Source of the DNA: a virus
Length of the DNA: 64,000 bases
Virus record (IMG/VR): IMGVR_UViG_3300028840_002691
Location: 1 to 64,000 of that record
Reading direction: 5' to 3' (one strand)
Each line of letters begins with the position of its first letter. The first letter of the stretch is position 1. This document shows positions 40,420 to 49,449 of this stretch, piece by piece. A program made the translations under genes and the position numbers. The notes under the pieces were generated by a model. That model was not told where the DNA came from and did not search any database. It was given only the letters and a program-made list of their open reading frames with translations.

Positions 40420-40702
40420 ACTGGGCACCACGGAGCACGGAGTATTCCTAAGCCAGACAAAACGGCAGAGGGAAAAGAACCTCTTCCGCATACAGGTGAC
40501 AGAGGCAGGCACAGAACGGATAAGGGCGGTGTGGCCGGTGGAGATGCTGGTGTCTGTGTTGGTGCTGATCAGCAGGCAGCCAGGTTCACTAAAGGAAACA
40601 ATGCGGGAGATGCTGGAGGTGACCACGGAGGTGGGCTGCTGGGGGAGGATAGCCGCCATACTTCAAGATCCAGAAATCAGGCGGCTGAACTGGGATGAAT
40701 AG
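40406..40702 (+). CDS. Hypothetical protein
   Basis: 98 residues, overlapping the putative small terminase by 14 bases and the next gene by 8. Mixed alpha/beta (MKAIRLGTTEHGVFLSQTKR, FRIQVTEAGTERIRAVWPVE). Unrecognised. Confidence 0.5.
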   Translation: MKAIRLGTTEHGVFLSQTKRQREKNLFRIQVTEAGTERIRAVWPVEMLVSVLVLISRQPGSLKETMREMLEVTTEVGCWGRIAAILQDPEIRRLNWDE

Positions 40703-40907
40703 GGAGATTAAAATAAATATAGGCTTCGGTTTGTGCCTGGCCACCATGATTAGCGGTGCGTTTACTATTCTCAATCTATGGTGGTTTGTGCCCACCTGTG
40801 TACTGGCTCTAGTTACAAGGCAGTACGTTAGGGCACAGTGTACGGGAAAGAAAAGAGAAGGGAGGAGCAGCAAAGAGGACAAAGGAAGAGGGTGTGACAT
40901 TGGATAA
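40695..40907 (+). CDS. Small two-segment membrane protein
   Basis: 70 residues with a hydrophobic region (GFGLCLATMISGAFTILNLW and WFVPTCVLALVTRQ) and a basic tail. Size and layout fit a holin-like or envelope protein, without specific proof. Confidence 0.45.
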   Translation: MNREIKINIGFGLCLATMISGAFTILNLWWFVPTCVLALVTRQYVRAQCTGKKREGRSSKEDKGRGCDIG

Positions 40908-40974
40908 GGCAATGGATGGGTTGGAGGAGAAGAAGGCTAAGTATCTGTTTATGGCTAACTGTGTATATCAATAG
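40894..40974 (+). CDS. Short possible gene fragment
   Basis: 26 residues from GTG 40894 ending at TAG; in the +1 frame the sequence carries on as SIVLGYVQKSIMYKLKEEAL up to a TAG at about 41057. One gene broken by a frameshift is possible. Low support either way. Confidence 0.25.
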   Translation: MTLDKAMDGLEEKKAKYLFMANCVYQ

Positions 40975-41097
40975 TGCTGGGCTATGTGCAGAAGTCTATT
41001 ATGTACAAGCTGAAGGAGGAGGCACTGGATAGGTATGATCCTTATCGAGATATGTAGAGAATGTTGGGGAATAAAATAAAGAGGGAGGACTAAAGAG

Positions 41098-41226
41098 ATG
41101 ACGTTCACAATTTGGGCAGCGGCACTACTGGCTCTGCTACTTGTCGGGGTGCCGTTTGCGGTGTGGTTGGTATATGTGTTGGATGATGACAATGATCCAG
41201 GGCAGGTACACGGATTCGATTGTTGA
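41098..41226 (+). CDS. Tiny membrane protein
   Basis: 42 residues after GGGAGGAC. One membrane helix (IWAAALLALLLVGVPFAVWL) and an acidic end (DDDNDPGQ). Similar in size to holin-like or cytochrome-subunit-like peptides. Unrecognised. Confidence 0.45.
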   Translation: MTFTIWAAALLALLLVGVPFAVWLVYVLDDDNDPGQVHGFDC

Positions 41227-41263
41227 GAATGTGCAGGGAAAAGAAAGGAGAACTGAAAGAGAG

Positions 41264-41335
41264 ATGACACTACTGGAGTGGATAGCGGCAGGGGATGTGT
41301 TCTGGATGGCTTTCTGGCTGGGGTTTCTGCTGTAA
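41264..41335 (+). CDS. Possible 23-residue membrane peptide
   Basis: Short frame MTLLEWIAAGDVFWMAFWLG plus three residues; hydrophobic. Too short to be certain, but it lies among several tiny membrane frames. Confidence 0.25.
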   Translation: MTLLEWIAAGDVFWMAFWLGFLL

Positions 41336-41630
41336 AAGGAGAACAGATATGAGCTACGCCTGACTGAGGAAGGACAAAGAGAGAGAGAAGGCAGGCCAGA
41401 AACAGAAGGAAGAACCGCAGTGACAAAGAGGGAAGGGGGCTAAGAGATAGTGCTAACACAATAGCAGTGGTAATGATAGCAGTGTGCTGCTCTGGGGTAT
41501 TATGGGGACACGCTGATGGCCCTGTTGGTGATGATTAGGTTGGGTTTGTTGTAGTGAGTAGAAATATAAAAGGGGATAGGGTAGAAATGAACTGGGTTCT
41601 GGGTGCTGATATCTGTGGGCGGATCTGGCC
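41336..41630 (+). other. Gap with no clear gene
   Basis: About 295 bases holding only very short frames (23 residues or fewer), some hydrophobic. I see no RNA gene, repeat or strong promoter in it. It may be decayed coding sequence. Confidence 0.5.
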
Positions 41631-41894
41631 ATGACCCACACAGCCCAACCCCCACCCCTCAACCAGCAGGAAGAAGGGGAACCAAGAATGCCGACGAACA
41701 CAGAAACAGAAGGTAAGGAGTCCAGGGTAGTGGTGGTGCCGGACATCAGGTGCTCAGAGTGCGGTGGGCAGTTGAGTTATAGTGCTGTGTTCCGCAGAGG
41801 AGTCTGGACCCTGGAGGTGGACCCCTGCCAGCGCTGTGTTCAGAAGTCTTATAAAGAAGGTCAGGTGTCGTGGGGAGCGCCCTGGAATGGATAG
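41631..41894 (+). CDS. Small zinc-ribbon protein
   Basis: 87 residues (ATG 41631; ATG 41688 is an alternative with a better ribosome site). Pro-rich start, then CSECGGQLSYS and CQRCVQKSYK, two Cys pairs forming a zinc ribbon. Several similar ribbons occur in this phage (5081, 5489, 31554). Function unknown. Confidence 0.5.
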   Translation: MTHTAQPPPLNQQEEGEPRMPTNTETEGKESRVVVVPDIRCSECGGQLSYSAVFRRGVWTLEVDPCQRCVQKSYKEGQVSWGAPWNG

Positions 41895-41900
41895 TCTGAG

Positions 41901-41984
41901 GTGTTTTGGTTGGGGGAGGCTTTGTGGTGGATCTGTGCGTTTGGTCTTGGTGTCTGTTTGCTGGTGCTGATGTGGGGAGAATGA
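41901..41984 (+). CDS. Possible 27-residue membrane peptide
   Basis: From GTG 41901: a single hydrophobic helix (ALWWICAFGLGVCLLVLMWG). Follows the zinc-ribbon gene. Low confidence because of size and start codon. Confidence 0.25.
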   Translation: MFWLGEALWWICAFGLGVCLLVLMWGE

Positions 41985-42102
41985 GTGGGCACGGGGTTGG
42001 GGGGCGGGGTGTTGGAAAACTTTTGACGGTCGGCGGGCCTGGGTGGGGGAGGTTGAATTTGCAGAATTTGAATTTTTTTGCTTAAACCCCAAAAACTGAA
42101 AA

Positions 42103-42108
42103 TATAAT
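42103..42108 (+). promoter_or_regulatory. Candidate -10 box (TATAAT) ahead of the packaging genes
   Basis: A perfect TATAAT in an AT-rich noncoding stretch (about 42040-42130); the best -35 candidates nearby (TTGCTT, 19 bases upstream, or CTTAAA, 16) are weak. It would serve the small membrane genes and terminase downstream. Suggestive only. Confidence 0.25.
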
Positions 42109-42193
42109 ATAGGAATTTTTTTGACAGAAAAAGGGAGGACTCAAAAAGATGAAAACAACAGCCTCAGTATAGGGAGAGGGACTTGAGGACACG

Positions 42194-42520
42194 ATGACTA
42201 CCTCCGAAAAACTCTACCTACTGCTCTGGTACCTGAACAGGGAACTGCGTCTCAGGGTTGCCGTATGGTGGTCTGAGTATCGGTGGGCTGTTGTGCTGGT
42301 GGTTCACTCTTTTTCTTTCTGTAGACTTTCTGCTTTTTCTCTATTCATAAACCTGCTGCCACAGAGTGGAGGTTGTGACACTATGAAAGAAGCGCTCAAA
42401 ATCATTTTATCGGTTTTCGTGTTCATCATTCTTCTGCCGCTGTGGGTGGTGGTGTGGCTGCTGTTCAGCTACGACCTCCACTGGCACCTGACTAGGGAAG
42501 GAGGGCTGTACAGGAGATGA
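42194..42520 (+). CDS. Small membrane protein
   Basis: 108 residues; a moderately hydrophobic first half and a strong membrane helix near the end (IILSVFVFIILLPLWVVVWL). An internal ATG at 42383 would give a 45-residue protein with only that helix, and may be the true start. ATGA overlap with the next gene. Confidence 0.45.
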   Translation: MTTSEKLYLLLWYLNRELRLRVAVWWSEYRWAVVLVVHSFSFCRLSAFSLFINLLPQSGGCDTMKEALKIILSVFVFIILLPLWVVVWLLFSYDLHWHLTREGGLYRR

Positions 42521-42795
42521 CCACCTGGCAGGACCTGGTCAACGGCACCTTTGAACTGAGCGGTGGGGCGTTCATACTGATGAGCATACTCAGAGTTTTG
42601 AAGGACAAAGCGGTGCATGGCGTCAACTGGGTGCACCCGGCGTTTTTCAGCGCCTGGGGCTTCTGGAACCTCTACTACTACCCGCACCTGGGCCAGTGGC
42701 TCAGCTTCTGGGGTGGAGCTGGAGTGGTCACCGCCAACACCGTGTGGGTCATTTTGCTGATTCGGTACAGGGGGAGGGAAAATGATGAGTATTGA
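42517..42795 (+). CDS. Conserved phage membrane protein
   Basis: 92 residues with three hydrophobic segments. TWQDLVNGTFELSGGAFILM, then FFSAWGFWNLYYYPHLGQWL and VVTANTVWVILLIRY; I recognise this from several phages, usually near the packaging genes. Function unknown; holin-like activity is possible. Confidence 0.65.
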   Translation: MTTWQDLVNGTFELSGGAFILMSILRVLKDKAVHGVNWVHPAFFSAWGFWNLYYYPHLGQWLSFWGGAGVVTANTVWVILLIRYRGRENDEY

Positions 42796-42973
42796 AGAAG
42801 TCCTAGAACAAATGCGCTACATAGACTGCAAATACTACCAGAGCAATTTCCGAGATTTTGATGGTTGCCCAGGTTTAGACTATGCTGGGGATGATGAGGA
42901 CTGTGGTGACTGCCCCTACAGGCTGTTCAAAGTTCAATCAGCACCAGAAAGAGGGTCTGGGCGGCTGATGTGA
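42782..42973 (+). CDS. Small Cys-rich protein
   Basis: 63 residues with Cys at about 16, 29, 41 and 44 (IDCKYY, DGCPGL, DCGDCPYR), perhaps a zinc site. Overlaps the membrane protein by 14 bases. Unrecognised. Confidence 0.45.
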   Translation: MMSIEEVLEQMRYIDCKYYQSNFRDFDGCPGLDYAGDDEDCGDCPYRLFKVQSAPERGSGRLM

Positions 42974-43012
42974 TATTAGTGTAGTGATCTAGCAAGGATG
43001 ACGGATTAGAAA

Positions 43013-43276
43013 ATGACCCCAGAAGAGCAACAGCTCATGGAGTTCATACGGGATGTGGTCACAGAGAACATCAAGCTCCACCTGCGCGAGATCGTGAAGC
43101 TCACCATCGAAAAAGGGGCCGAGGAAATGAGCAAAGCCGTGCACGAGAACTACACCGCACACCTGGAGAACCTGCTGGGCCGATTGGAGATGCTGGAGCT
43201 GCAGGTGCGCCAGCTCCAGAGCATCATCGACCAGGAGGCAAAAGAAGAGTTCCGGAGGTACTACAAGCTGCAATGA
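43013..43276 (+). CDS. Small coiled-coil protein
   Basis: 87 residues, almost all amphipathic helix ([40 protein letters not shown]). ATGA overlap with the large terminase suggests an accessory in packaging or head assembly, but there is no family match. Confidence 0.55.
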   Translation: MTPEEQQLMEFIRDVVTENIKLHLREIVKLTIEKGAEEMSKAVHENYTAHLENLLGRLEMLELQVRQLQSIIDQEAKEEFRRYYKLQ

Positions 43277-44964
43277 GAGACAAACCCACAGACGAGCTAA
43301 TAGGCTTTCTAATCAGCTATATGAAGAGGCCGCCCACCGATGCCCGTGACCGCAGCGTGCTCAACTCGGCCATCGGAGCATTTTACAGCCGTGAGGTCAC
43401 CGCCGGAGAGCTGAAAGCCCTGTGGAACGCTTTCGGCGAGCACGGCATTTATCATTCTGATCTGTTGCACTTCTACATACGGGTGTTCCTGGGCTACGAC
43501 ATACCGCGCAAGAGGTTCTGCCGTCAGCACATTGCTCCCTTTACCTTCATAGAGCAGATGTTCTTTGAGCGAGTGAGGAACGCCATCGCCTTCGCCAATC
43601 GCACGGGGGGCAAGACCATCAACGTGGCCATTCTCAACCACCTGAACATGCGCTTCAAGCCGGAGTGCGAGATAGCCTCCGCGGGGGCCATTCAGGCGCA
43701 GGCCGACCGCATGTACGGGTACTTCCAGAGCTTCCACAAGGGGGAGCTGTTTGCCCCGCTGCTGGACGGCGACATGACCAAGAGTAGGAGCTTTTACCAG
43801 AACGGCTCAAAGATAGAGATCATCACGGGCAGCGTCAAGGGCCTAAACAGCCCCCATCCGCACAAGGCAATCATAGACGAGGTGGAGCTGATGGACTGGG
43901 CCGTGCTGCAGGAGGGCCTGAGCATGACTATCAGCTCCAAAGACATCATGGCGCAGCAGATCTTCTGCTCCACCCGCAAGTACGAGCTGGGCACCTTCCA
44001 GCGCTTATTAGACAAGGCCAAGAAGACCTCGGGTGAGCAGGGCTACGTCATATTCAAGTGGTGCATTTGGGAGATACTGGAGAAGTGCAGAAGGAAATGC
44101 AAAAAGGACCCGCGCTACGGCGACTGCCCCATTGAGCACGTCTGCCACGGCAGGGCGCACAAGTGTTCTGGTTTCTATGATCTTTCTGATTTCATAGATA
44201 AGGTGCTCACACTGGACAAGGACACTCTGGACGCGCAGTGGTTCAACCGTAGACCATCAAGGAGTCTGCTGGTCTACGGCGACTACTGGAACAAGGCAGT
44301 GCACTTTATACCCCGCAGGCAGATCCAGGGCACGGTGGTGAAGATCGCTTCCTTGGACTTCGGCTCCAGCCCAGGGCACGACTTCGTGTTTCAGGTGTGG
44401 GAGGTGGACGTAAGCAAACTAAAGGCCCAGCTGGAGGAGCTGGGGCCTGGAGAGATACCCACCGCCAAGCCTGTGTTCTACCTCACTTACGAGTACAGGG
44501 CCGGAGGCTCTCCGCTGGAGAACCATGCGCGGTGGATAAAGAGCTGTCCGTTTTGGGATGAGGACTTGATCATATTCGCCGACCCTTCGGCCAAGCAGCA
44601 GCGCCTGGACCTGGAGGCCACCTACGGCATCAGCACCTTTGAGGCCAACAACGCCGTGACCGCAGGCATAGACTCCGTGCGCAGCCACATGCAGATCCGT
44701 GGCGACAATGAGACCTACTTCTACATCTTCAACGACTACCTGGACAAGACCGATAAGAAGCTCAAGGGCACGCATGAGGAGTTCGCCCTTTACCGATACA
44801 AGATAACCCCAGACGGCAGGCCTGATCCCGAGAAGCCCATGCAGGTGAACGATCACGGCATGGACGCCACTCGGTACGCCATAGCCAGCGCCGTGCCCTA
44901 CTTTGTGGAGATGTTTACCCCAGTGTTTGAGGACATCGTTGAAGACGAGGAGTGGCCATTCTGA
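43273..44964 (+). CDS. terL: Terminase large subunit
   Basis: 563 residues, the motor and nuclease that pumps DNA into the prohead. ATPase: Walker A ANRTGGKT (108-115) and Walker B KAIIDEVE (198-205) with catalytic Glu. RNase H-type nuclease: Asp362 in [12 protein letters not shown], Asp437 in IIFADPSAK and Asp531 in [12 protein letters not shown] Cys-rich insertion (272-298, with [17 protein letters not shown] and HKC) between the domains may bind zinc and is unusual. Length is normal. Confidence 0.9.
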   Translation: MRDKPTDELIGFLISYMKRPPTDARDRSVLNSAIGAFYSREVTAGELKALWNAFGEHGIYHSDLLHFYIRVFLGYDIPRKRFCRQHIAPFTFIEQMFFERVRNAIAFANRTGGKTINVAILNHLNMRFKPECEIASAGAIQAQADRMYGYFQSFHKGELFAPLLDGDMTKSRSFYQNGSKIEIITGSVKGLNSPHPHKAIIDEVELMDWAVLQEGLSMTISSKDIMAQQIFCSTRKYELGTFQRLLDKAKKTSGEQGYVIFKWCIWEILEKCRRKCKKDPRYGDCPIEHVCHGRAHKCSGFYDLSDFIDKVLTLDKDTLDAQWFNRRPSRSLLVYGDYWNKAVHFIPRRQIQGTVVKIASLDFGSSPGHDFVFQVWEVDVSKLKAQLEELGPGEIPTAKPVFYLTYEYRAGGSPLENHARWIKSCPFWDEDLIIFADPSAKQQRLDLEATYGISTFEANNAVTAGIDSVRSHMQIRGDNETYFYIFNDYLDKTDKKLKGTHEEFALYRYKITPDGRPDPEKPMQVNDHGMDATRYAIASAVPYFVEMFTPVFEDIVEDEEWPF

Positions 44965-45563
44965 TGAATGAAGAACTGAAAGCCGAGTGCGCAGAACTGA
45001 TCCGAAAGTACCAGTGCTACAAATATGAGTCTTACAAGGTGAGGTGTAGGAATGCGTTGTTTGTAAAAATGCAGCCTTGGATGACAAAGTGGATTAAGAA
45101 AATATGTGTCTCCTGGAATAAGCGCGAAACCAATGAGGAAGTGCTCTCTTTGAGTTGGGACGCCTTCTACTACTGTCTGGAAAACTACAAATGGGGTGGC
45201 AACAACATACCTGAACACTTTTACAAGTACACTCGCTATTGGATGCTCAACCACTACGCAGTGAAAGACACCGTGAGAGTACCGTTAGAGGAATTTGAGG
45301 AAATAATGAAACTGGCCGAAGAGCCAGCAACTAGAGCTTTTTCAATCTTGGCCAAGCTGCATAGGCTAAAGTTGGCGGTTCCTGAGAAGTACAGAGTGAT
45401 GTTGGATGATGCTCTCCTTTCTTTACATAATGAATCTGTTTATTCTAATAAAGGAAAGAAGTCAAAATGCCCAGGAGTTAGGAGTTCTGCGTATTATGAA
45501 ATAAAGGAGATTTTTAAAAGCATTATAACTACTTATGTATTAGGAATAAAGAAGACAAAATAG
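44964..45563 (+). CDS. Possible sigma-70-like transcription factor
   Basis: 199 residues from ATG 44964, overlapping the terL stop. WDAFYYCLENYKWGGNNIPE and HFYKYTRYWMLNHYA read like sigma region 2 (core binding and -10 recognition: a helical DxxQEAxxGLLxAxxxF...YxxxxIRxxI). The end (SSAYYEIKEIFKSIITTY) could be a weak region 4. In several phages a sigma-like gene follows terL and directs late transcription. AT-rich second half. Plausible, not certain. Confidence 0.5.
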   Translation: MNEELKAECAELIRKYQCYKYESYKVRCRNALFVKMQPWMTKWIKKICVSWNKRETNEEVLSLSWDAFYYCLENYKWGGNNIPEHFYKYTRYWMLNHYAVKDTVRVPLEEFEEIMKLAEEPATRAFSILAKLHRLKLAVPEKYRVMLDDALLSLHNESVYSNKGKKSKCPGVRSSAYYEIKEIFKSIITTYVLGIKKTK

Positions 45564-45647
45564 GTAAACAGCGTTTTTTCTTTTATATTATCAAAAGAGG
45601 GTATTTCTTTTGGTATTTTTTTGTCCTAAGAGCAGGAAATGAAATAG

Positions 45648-47240
45648 ATGCTTAAAAACATAAAGGGATCACTCAAGCTCAGGCGTGCACAGAAGCAGCT
45701 TGAGCTGAAGCAAGCCGAGTACGCCACAAAGCAGTACGAGCTGGCTATTGAGCAAATTACCGAGGCCACCAACATAGTCCAGGACGAAGACCGCATGTCT
45801 GGGTGGTTTGCCCACGGAGAGAGCGGCAACGTCGGCATGAGCGTCGAGGAGCACAGCGACATGCTCCAGAACGCCTACAGGCTCTACCACAACAATCCGC
45901 ACGCCAGGGCCGTGGTGCGCAACCTTTCCAAGTTCATTCTGGGCAAGGGGCCGAACGTCATCCCCGAGGACGACAACGAGAGCAACCGCAAGAAGGCCCA
46001 GGAAGCCTGGACAGAGTTCCGCAAACTCAACAAGTTCAACCGCAGGGAAAAGGAACTGGTCAACCGCCTGTTCAGGGACGGAGAGGTGTTTCTGCGCTGC
46101 TTTGAGGACACTGCGGAAGGTGCTGTGAAGATCCGCTTTATCAGAGCAGACCTTGTAGCCGAACCACGAGACAAGAAGAACGTTATAAAGAACGGCTCCT
46201 TTGGCATCGTCACGGACCCAGACGACATCGAGGAGGTGCTCGGCTACATACGCTGCGACCGTGAGGGCAACTACAAGGAGCGGCTGAAACCTGAGGAAGT
46301 GATCCACATAAAGATCTTCTGCGACTCCGACCAGAAGCGCGGCGTGTCGGTCTACAGGGTCTGTGCCAAGCGCCTGAAGCAGTACGAGGAGTGGCTTGAG
46401 GATCGAGTGGTGCTGAACAAGATACGCAGCGCCATAGCACTGGTCAGGCAGATAGACAGCTCCGCAGCAAAGGTCAAGGCCATAAGGGACGAGAGCCTCA
46501 GTGACCAGTACTCCACAGGCAAGCGCCGAGTGCGAACTCCGCATCGAGGCACTGTGATCACTGCCTCCAAGGGCATAGAGTACAAAATGCTCACCCCGAA
46601 CATCAACGCCAGCGACTCCGCAGATGATGGCAAGGCCATACTGCTAGCGGTGGCCGCTGCGGTAGGGTTTCCTGAGCAGATACTCACTGGAGACTACTCT
46701 AACATCAATTACAGCTCCTCGCTGGTGGCGCAGAACCCGTTCGTGCGGGAGATAGAGGACTGGCAGGACTTCCTCAGCGACTTCTACACCGATATGTATG
46801 AGCGGGTGATCAAGGCGAAAATCAAAGCAAACAAACTCCCCAACAACACCAAGGCTACATGCAAGGTCGAGTTCCCGCCGATGATACTGGCCGAGCTGGA
46901 GAAGCTGGCCAAGGCTTATGAGATAATGTTCAAGTACAAGATCATCAGCAAGAAGACCTGGCGCGGCAAACAGGGCCTGGATGATGAGGTAGAGAGCCAG
47001 AACATCGAGGATGAGGAAGGCGATGAGGTCTACGGACAGCCGCCAGCAGGACACCCGAACCAGTACCCAATGGGCAGGCCTGGACCTGGCGGGCAGTTTA
47101 ACATGCCTTTGGCACCTATGAACCAACTCGGCAAAGCAGTTGTGCAACTTTGGGAGGCGTTTAGGAGGGAGGATTGGGACAAGGTGATAGAGATAGGGGA
47201 GGAGCTGAAAGGGACTGCCAATGCGGAGACTAATGAGTGA
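45648..47240 (+). CDS. Portal protein
   Basis: 530 residues. The gene lies directly after terL. HNNPHARAVVRNLSKFILGK, LVNRLFRDGEVFLRCFEDTA, EVIHIKIFCDSDQKRGVSVY and AVGFPEQILTGDYSNINYSS are standard portal features (stem and clip with a conserved VG-x-P-x-x-x-L-TGDYS region). The C-terminus is Pro/Gly-rich, then acidic. Forms the dodecameric ring for DNA entry and exit. A T-rich 85-base gap before it may hold a promoter. Confidence 0.88.
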   Translation: MLKNIKGSLKLRRAQKQLELKQAEYATKQYELAIEQITEATNIVQDEDRMSGWFAHGESGNVGMSVEEHSDMLQNAYRLYHNNPHARAVVRNLSKFILGKGPNVIPEDDNESNRKKAQEAWTEFRKLNKFNRREKELVNRLFRDGEVFLRCFEDTAEGAVKIRFIRADLVAEPRDKKNVIKNGSFGIVTDPDDIEEVLGYIRCDREGNYKERLKPEEVIHIKIFCDSDQKRGVSVYRVCAKRLKQYEEWLEDRVVLNKIRSAIALVRQIDSSAAKVKAIRDESLSDQYSTGKRRVRTPHRGTVITASKGIEYKMLTPNINASDSADDGKAILLAVAAAVGFPEQILTGDYSNINYSSSLVAQNPFVREIEDWQDFLSDFYTDMYERVIKAKIKANKLPNNTKATCKVEFPPMILAELEKLAKAYEIMFKYKIISKKTWRGKQGLDDEVESQNIEDEEGDEVYGQPPAGHPNQYPMGRPGPGGQFNMPLAPMNQLGKAVVQLWEAFRREDWDKVIEIGEELKGTANAETNE

Positions 47241-47331
47241 TGAAGCGATTGAGCTTCGTGCTGATGTTGAGAAGACTGCTGAAAGCTCTTTTCTGCCTAC
47301 GGAGGGAAAGACCACCAATGGCTGCTACTGA
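47233..47331 (+). CDS. Tiny acidic protein
   Basis: 32 residues from ATG 47233, overlapping the portal stop; acidic (SDEAIELRADVEKTAE). It competes with a longer frame starting at GTG 47237. The codons suit it, so a short coupled product is possible. Confidence 0.3.
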   Translation: MSDEAIELRADVEKTAESSFLPTEGKTTNGCY

Positions 47332-48013
47332 ATACTGCCCAGATCCAACCTGTGCTATTGATTTTTGGGCTTCTAAGGGGATTGGTTGGTCGCATGATGC
47401 TGCGAATAATGAGTTTGATTGTGATGGATCGATGCCAGGTTTTCCACCCGGTCTGACTACAACACTGAGTGTTTATAATCTTCCGACCGATGATAGCAAT
47501 GTAAATATTGGTGGTACGTTTAGGACAGAGTTTACAGTCAGGAATTATGTTTCTGGGACTATATGGTTTGAAATAGCAGCGGAGGACGGAACTGTTCGGT
47601 CAGCCAATGGCACTTATATTGAAGACATAACAGACCCTGGTGGTAGACGCTATGGTTTTTGGGGTATTACCGGAGATGGTGATTTTGTAGGCAGTATCAC
47701 TAATATCCACATTCAACTTTACTCTGAACTGTACGGCTGTGACACGGAGTCAGATGTTGGTCGACTACGGTTGCTGACTGGGTTGTGTAGAGGCAGTGAG
47801 GTCGAACTCTTCACGAACGAGGAGCTGGAGCAGGTGCTTTCTATCAGTGATGATGATATTGATATGGCTGCTGCTGCAGTAATGGCCAGCAAGGCAGCCA
47901 GAAGGGCAGAAAGTACTTGCAGTTTGTCTTTGGGCAAGCAGGATCTTGACGTTGATAGGTGCACGTCAACAGAGCAAATGATAAAGACAAGGAAGCAGTT
48001 TTTTGATAAATGA
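47318..48013 (+). CDS. Head-tail connector-like protein with extra N-terminal beta domain
   Basis: 231 residues from ATG 47318 (GGAGG upstream). About 1-150 is a beta-rich, Cys-containing domain (LTTTLSVYNLPTDDSNVNIG, GTIWFEIAAEDGTV) resembling carbohydrate-binding sandwich folds. The rest (VGRLRLLTGLC, LFTNEELEQVLSISDDDIDM, AAAAVMASKAARRAES) follows the head-tail adaptor pattern (R-x-L-I...FTDEEL...AAAxxLE). This is a domain fusion if both parts are read correctly. GTG 47237 would add 27 residues. Confidence 0.5.
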   Translation: MAATEYCPDPTCAIDFWASKGIGWSHDAANNEFDCDGSMPGFPPGLTTTLSVYNLPTDDSNVNIGGTFRTEFTVRNYVSGTIWFEIAAEDGTVRSANGTYIEDITDPGGRRYGFWGITGDGDFVGSITNIHIQLYSELYGCDTESDVGRLRLLTGLCRGSEVELFTNEELEQVLSISDDDIDMAAAAVMASKAARRAESTCSLSLGKQDLDVDRCTSTEQMIKTRKQFFDK

Positions 48014-48118
48014 ATCTGATGATTGTTGATGGGACGGAGACTTGTCTGGTGTGATACAGGGCTTTGGCTGAGCGGATGACAGGCACATATCCTAAAGTGT
48101 AAACAGAGAGGGGGAATA

Positions 48119-49447
48119 ATGAAACAACTCATACTCGCAATCGGGCTGGTGCTGGTGCTGGCGTGTTCGGCCAACTCAACAACATATTATGTTGATGAAA
48201 CACAAGCACTTGAGCAGGTTATAGCTAATCTTGTCTCTGGCGATCATGTGCTGTTTAAGCGTGGGGATAGATGGGCTGGGCAGGTTGAGGTTCCTTGCTC
48301 CAATCTTACATTCGGCTCTTATGGAGTAGGCCCAAAACCCATCATTGACGGTGAAAACAACATCAACTGGATATTCAAGATTGTTGATGTATCAGACATT
48401 ACGATTGACGGCCTTGAGTTGATGAATGTTGATAGTCCCACTCAGTCTGGAAATCTTATCTATGTGGGTGCCTTTAAGTTTACTCGGTCTTCTAACAATA
48501 TTCACCTAAAGAACCTCACTCTTCATGGCGCTAAGACCCGTGGCATCGCTCTCATGGGTTACAGTGAAACAGATTATGCTGACGGCATAGTGATTGAGAA
48601 TTGCGAGATATACGATATCGGTGATTGGGGAGATACTGCCGCTGCTGATATTTGTATCATGCACCATGTCAGGGCGGTAACGATTAGAAATTGTCTGCTC
48701 TACGGGAACGCTCTTGATAGAGGCGTAGATGGTATAACATTTGATATGACACAGGCTTCTGGGCATCTGATTGAAAACAACCATATCTGGGGCCATGAAG
48801 AAAACGAGCTGGACTTCAAGTGGGTATTTGAGGCTGGGAATGAGGGCAGGACACAGGTTGTCAACAACCATTTGAGCAACACTAAGAATACGACAATAGT
48901 TATCCACCGTGGCTCAAACGGGATTGATTTTGTTGGTAATCGGCTTTCGGGAGCCAATCTTGGCGTTGCTATTATAAACCATGACAGTCCTGCCTACGAA
49001 TACTGTGATGGTCAAGAGGGAGACATCTTGTTTGAGTGCAATATCGTCACCAACATGCTTCGCTCACCATTCTTTGACACTGGCCTGACGGCTGGTGGTA
49101 ATAGGCTTTACAACAATATCTTTGCCAACAACGGTACCCAATACAATCCTACGTCTTGGTATGTGAATATCAACTCGCCTAACTGGACTGTTCGAGGCAA
49201 TGCCTTTTACAAGAATGGTCAGGGAAGAGTGGATGCTGGCAAGATGGCTTATCAGGTATGGTGTAGAGTCGATGAGGGTTTAGTAATGTCAAATAACCTG
49301 TACTGGCACCCGAACGAACAAACTGGACAAGGTGTGATTCGTCACAGTGGCGTAAGAACTTTGGCCTGGATGCAGGACAATACACCGTTCTGCGCTGGCT
49401 CTGTTGAGGCCAATCCCGCCTTTGTTGGTTGTGTTTTAGGAGAGTGA
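48119..49447 (+). CDS. Exported right-handed beta-helix protein 1
   Basis: 442 residues. A Sec signal peptide (MKQLILAIGLVLVLACSANS, cleavage near 22, or a lipobox at LACS) is followed by a long beta-helix with Asn ladders and recurring coils: ITIDGLELMNV, IHLKNLTLHG, IVIENCEIYD, VTIRNCLLYG, HLIENNHIWG, TQVVNNHLSN. The fold is used by polysaccharide lyases and tailspikes. Placed between portal and MuF-like genes. An exported polysaccharide-degrading or -binding enzyme is likely; activity unproven. Confidence 0.7.
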   Translation: MKQLILAIGLVLVLACSANSTTYYVDETQALEQVIANLVSGDHVLFKRGDRWAGQVEVPCSNLTFGSYGVGPKPIIDGENNINWIFKIVDVSDITIDGLELMNVDSPTQSGNLIYVGAFKFTRSSNNIHLKNLTLHGAKTRGIALMGYSETDYADGIVIENCEIYDIGDWGDTAAADICIMHHVRAVTIRNCLLYGNALDRGVDGITFDMTQASGHLIENNHIWGHEENELDFKWVFEAGNEGRTQVVNNHLSNTKNTTIVIHRGSNGIDFVGNRLSGANLGVAIINHDSPAYEYCDGQEGDILFECNIVTNMLRSPFFDTGLTAGGNRLYNNIFANNGTQYNPTSWYVNINSPNWTVRGNAFYKNGQGRVDAGKMAYQVWCRVDEGLVMSNNLYWHPNEQTGQGVIRHSGVRTLAWMQDNTPFCAGSVEANPAFVGCVLGE

Positions 49448-49449
49448 AC

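Noticed and set aside
42121-42126. Perfect TTGACA as a -35 box at 42121
   Set aside because: No -10-like hexamer occurs 16-18 bases downstream; the sequence there is a purine-rich ribosome-site-like stretch.
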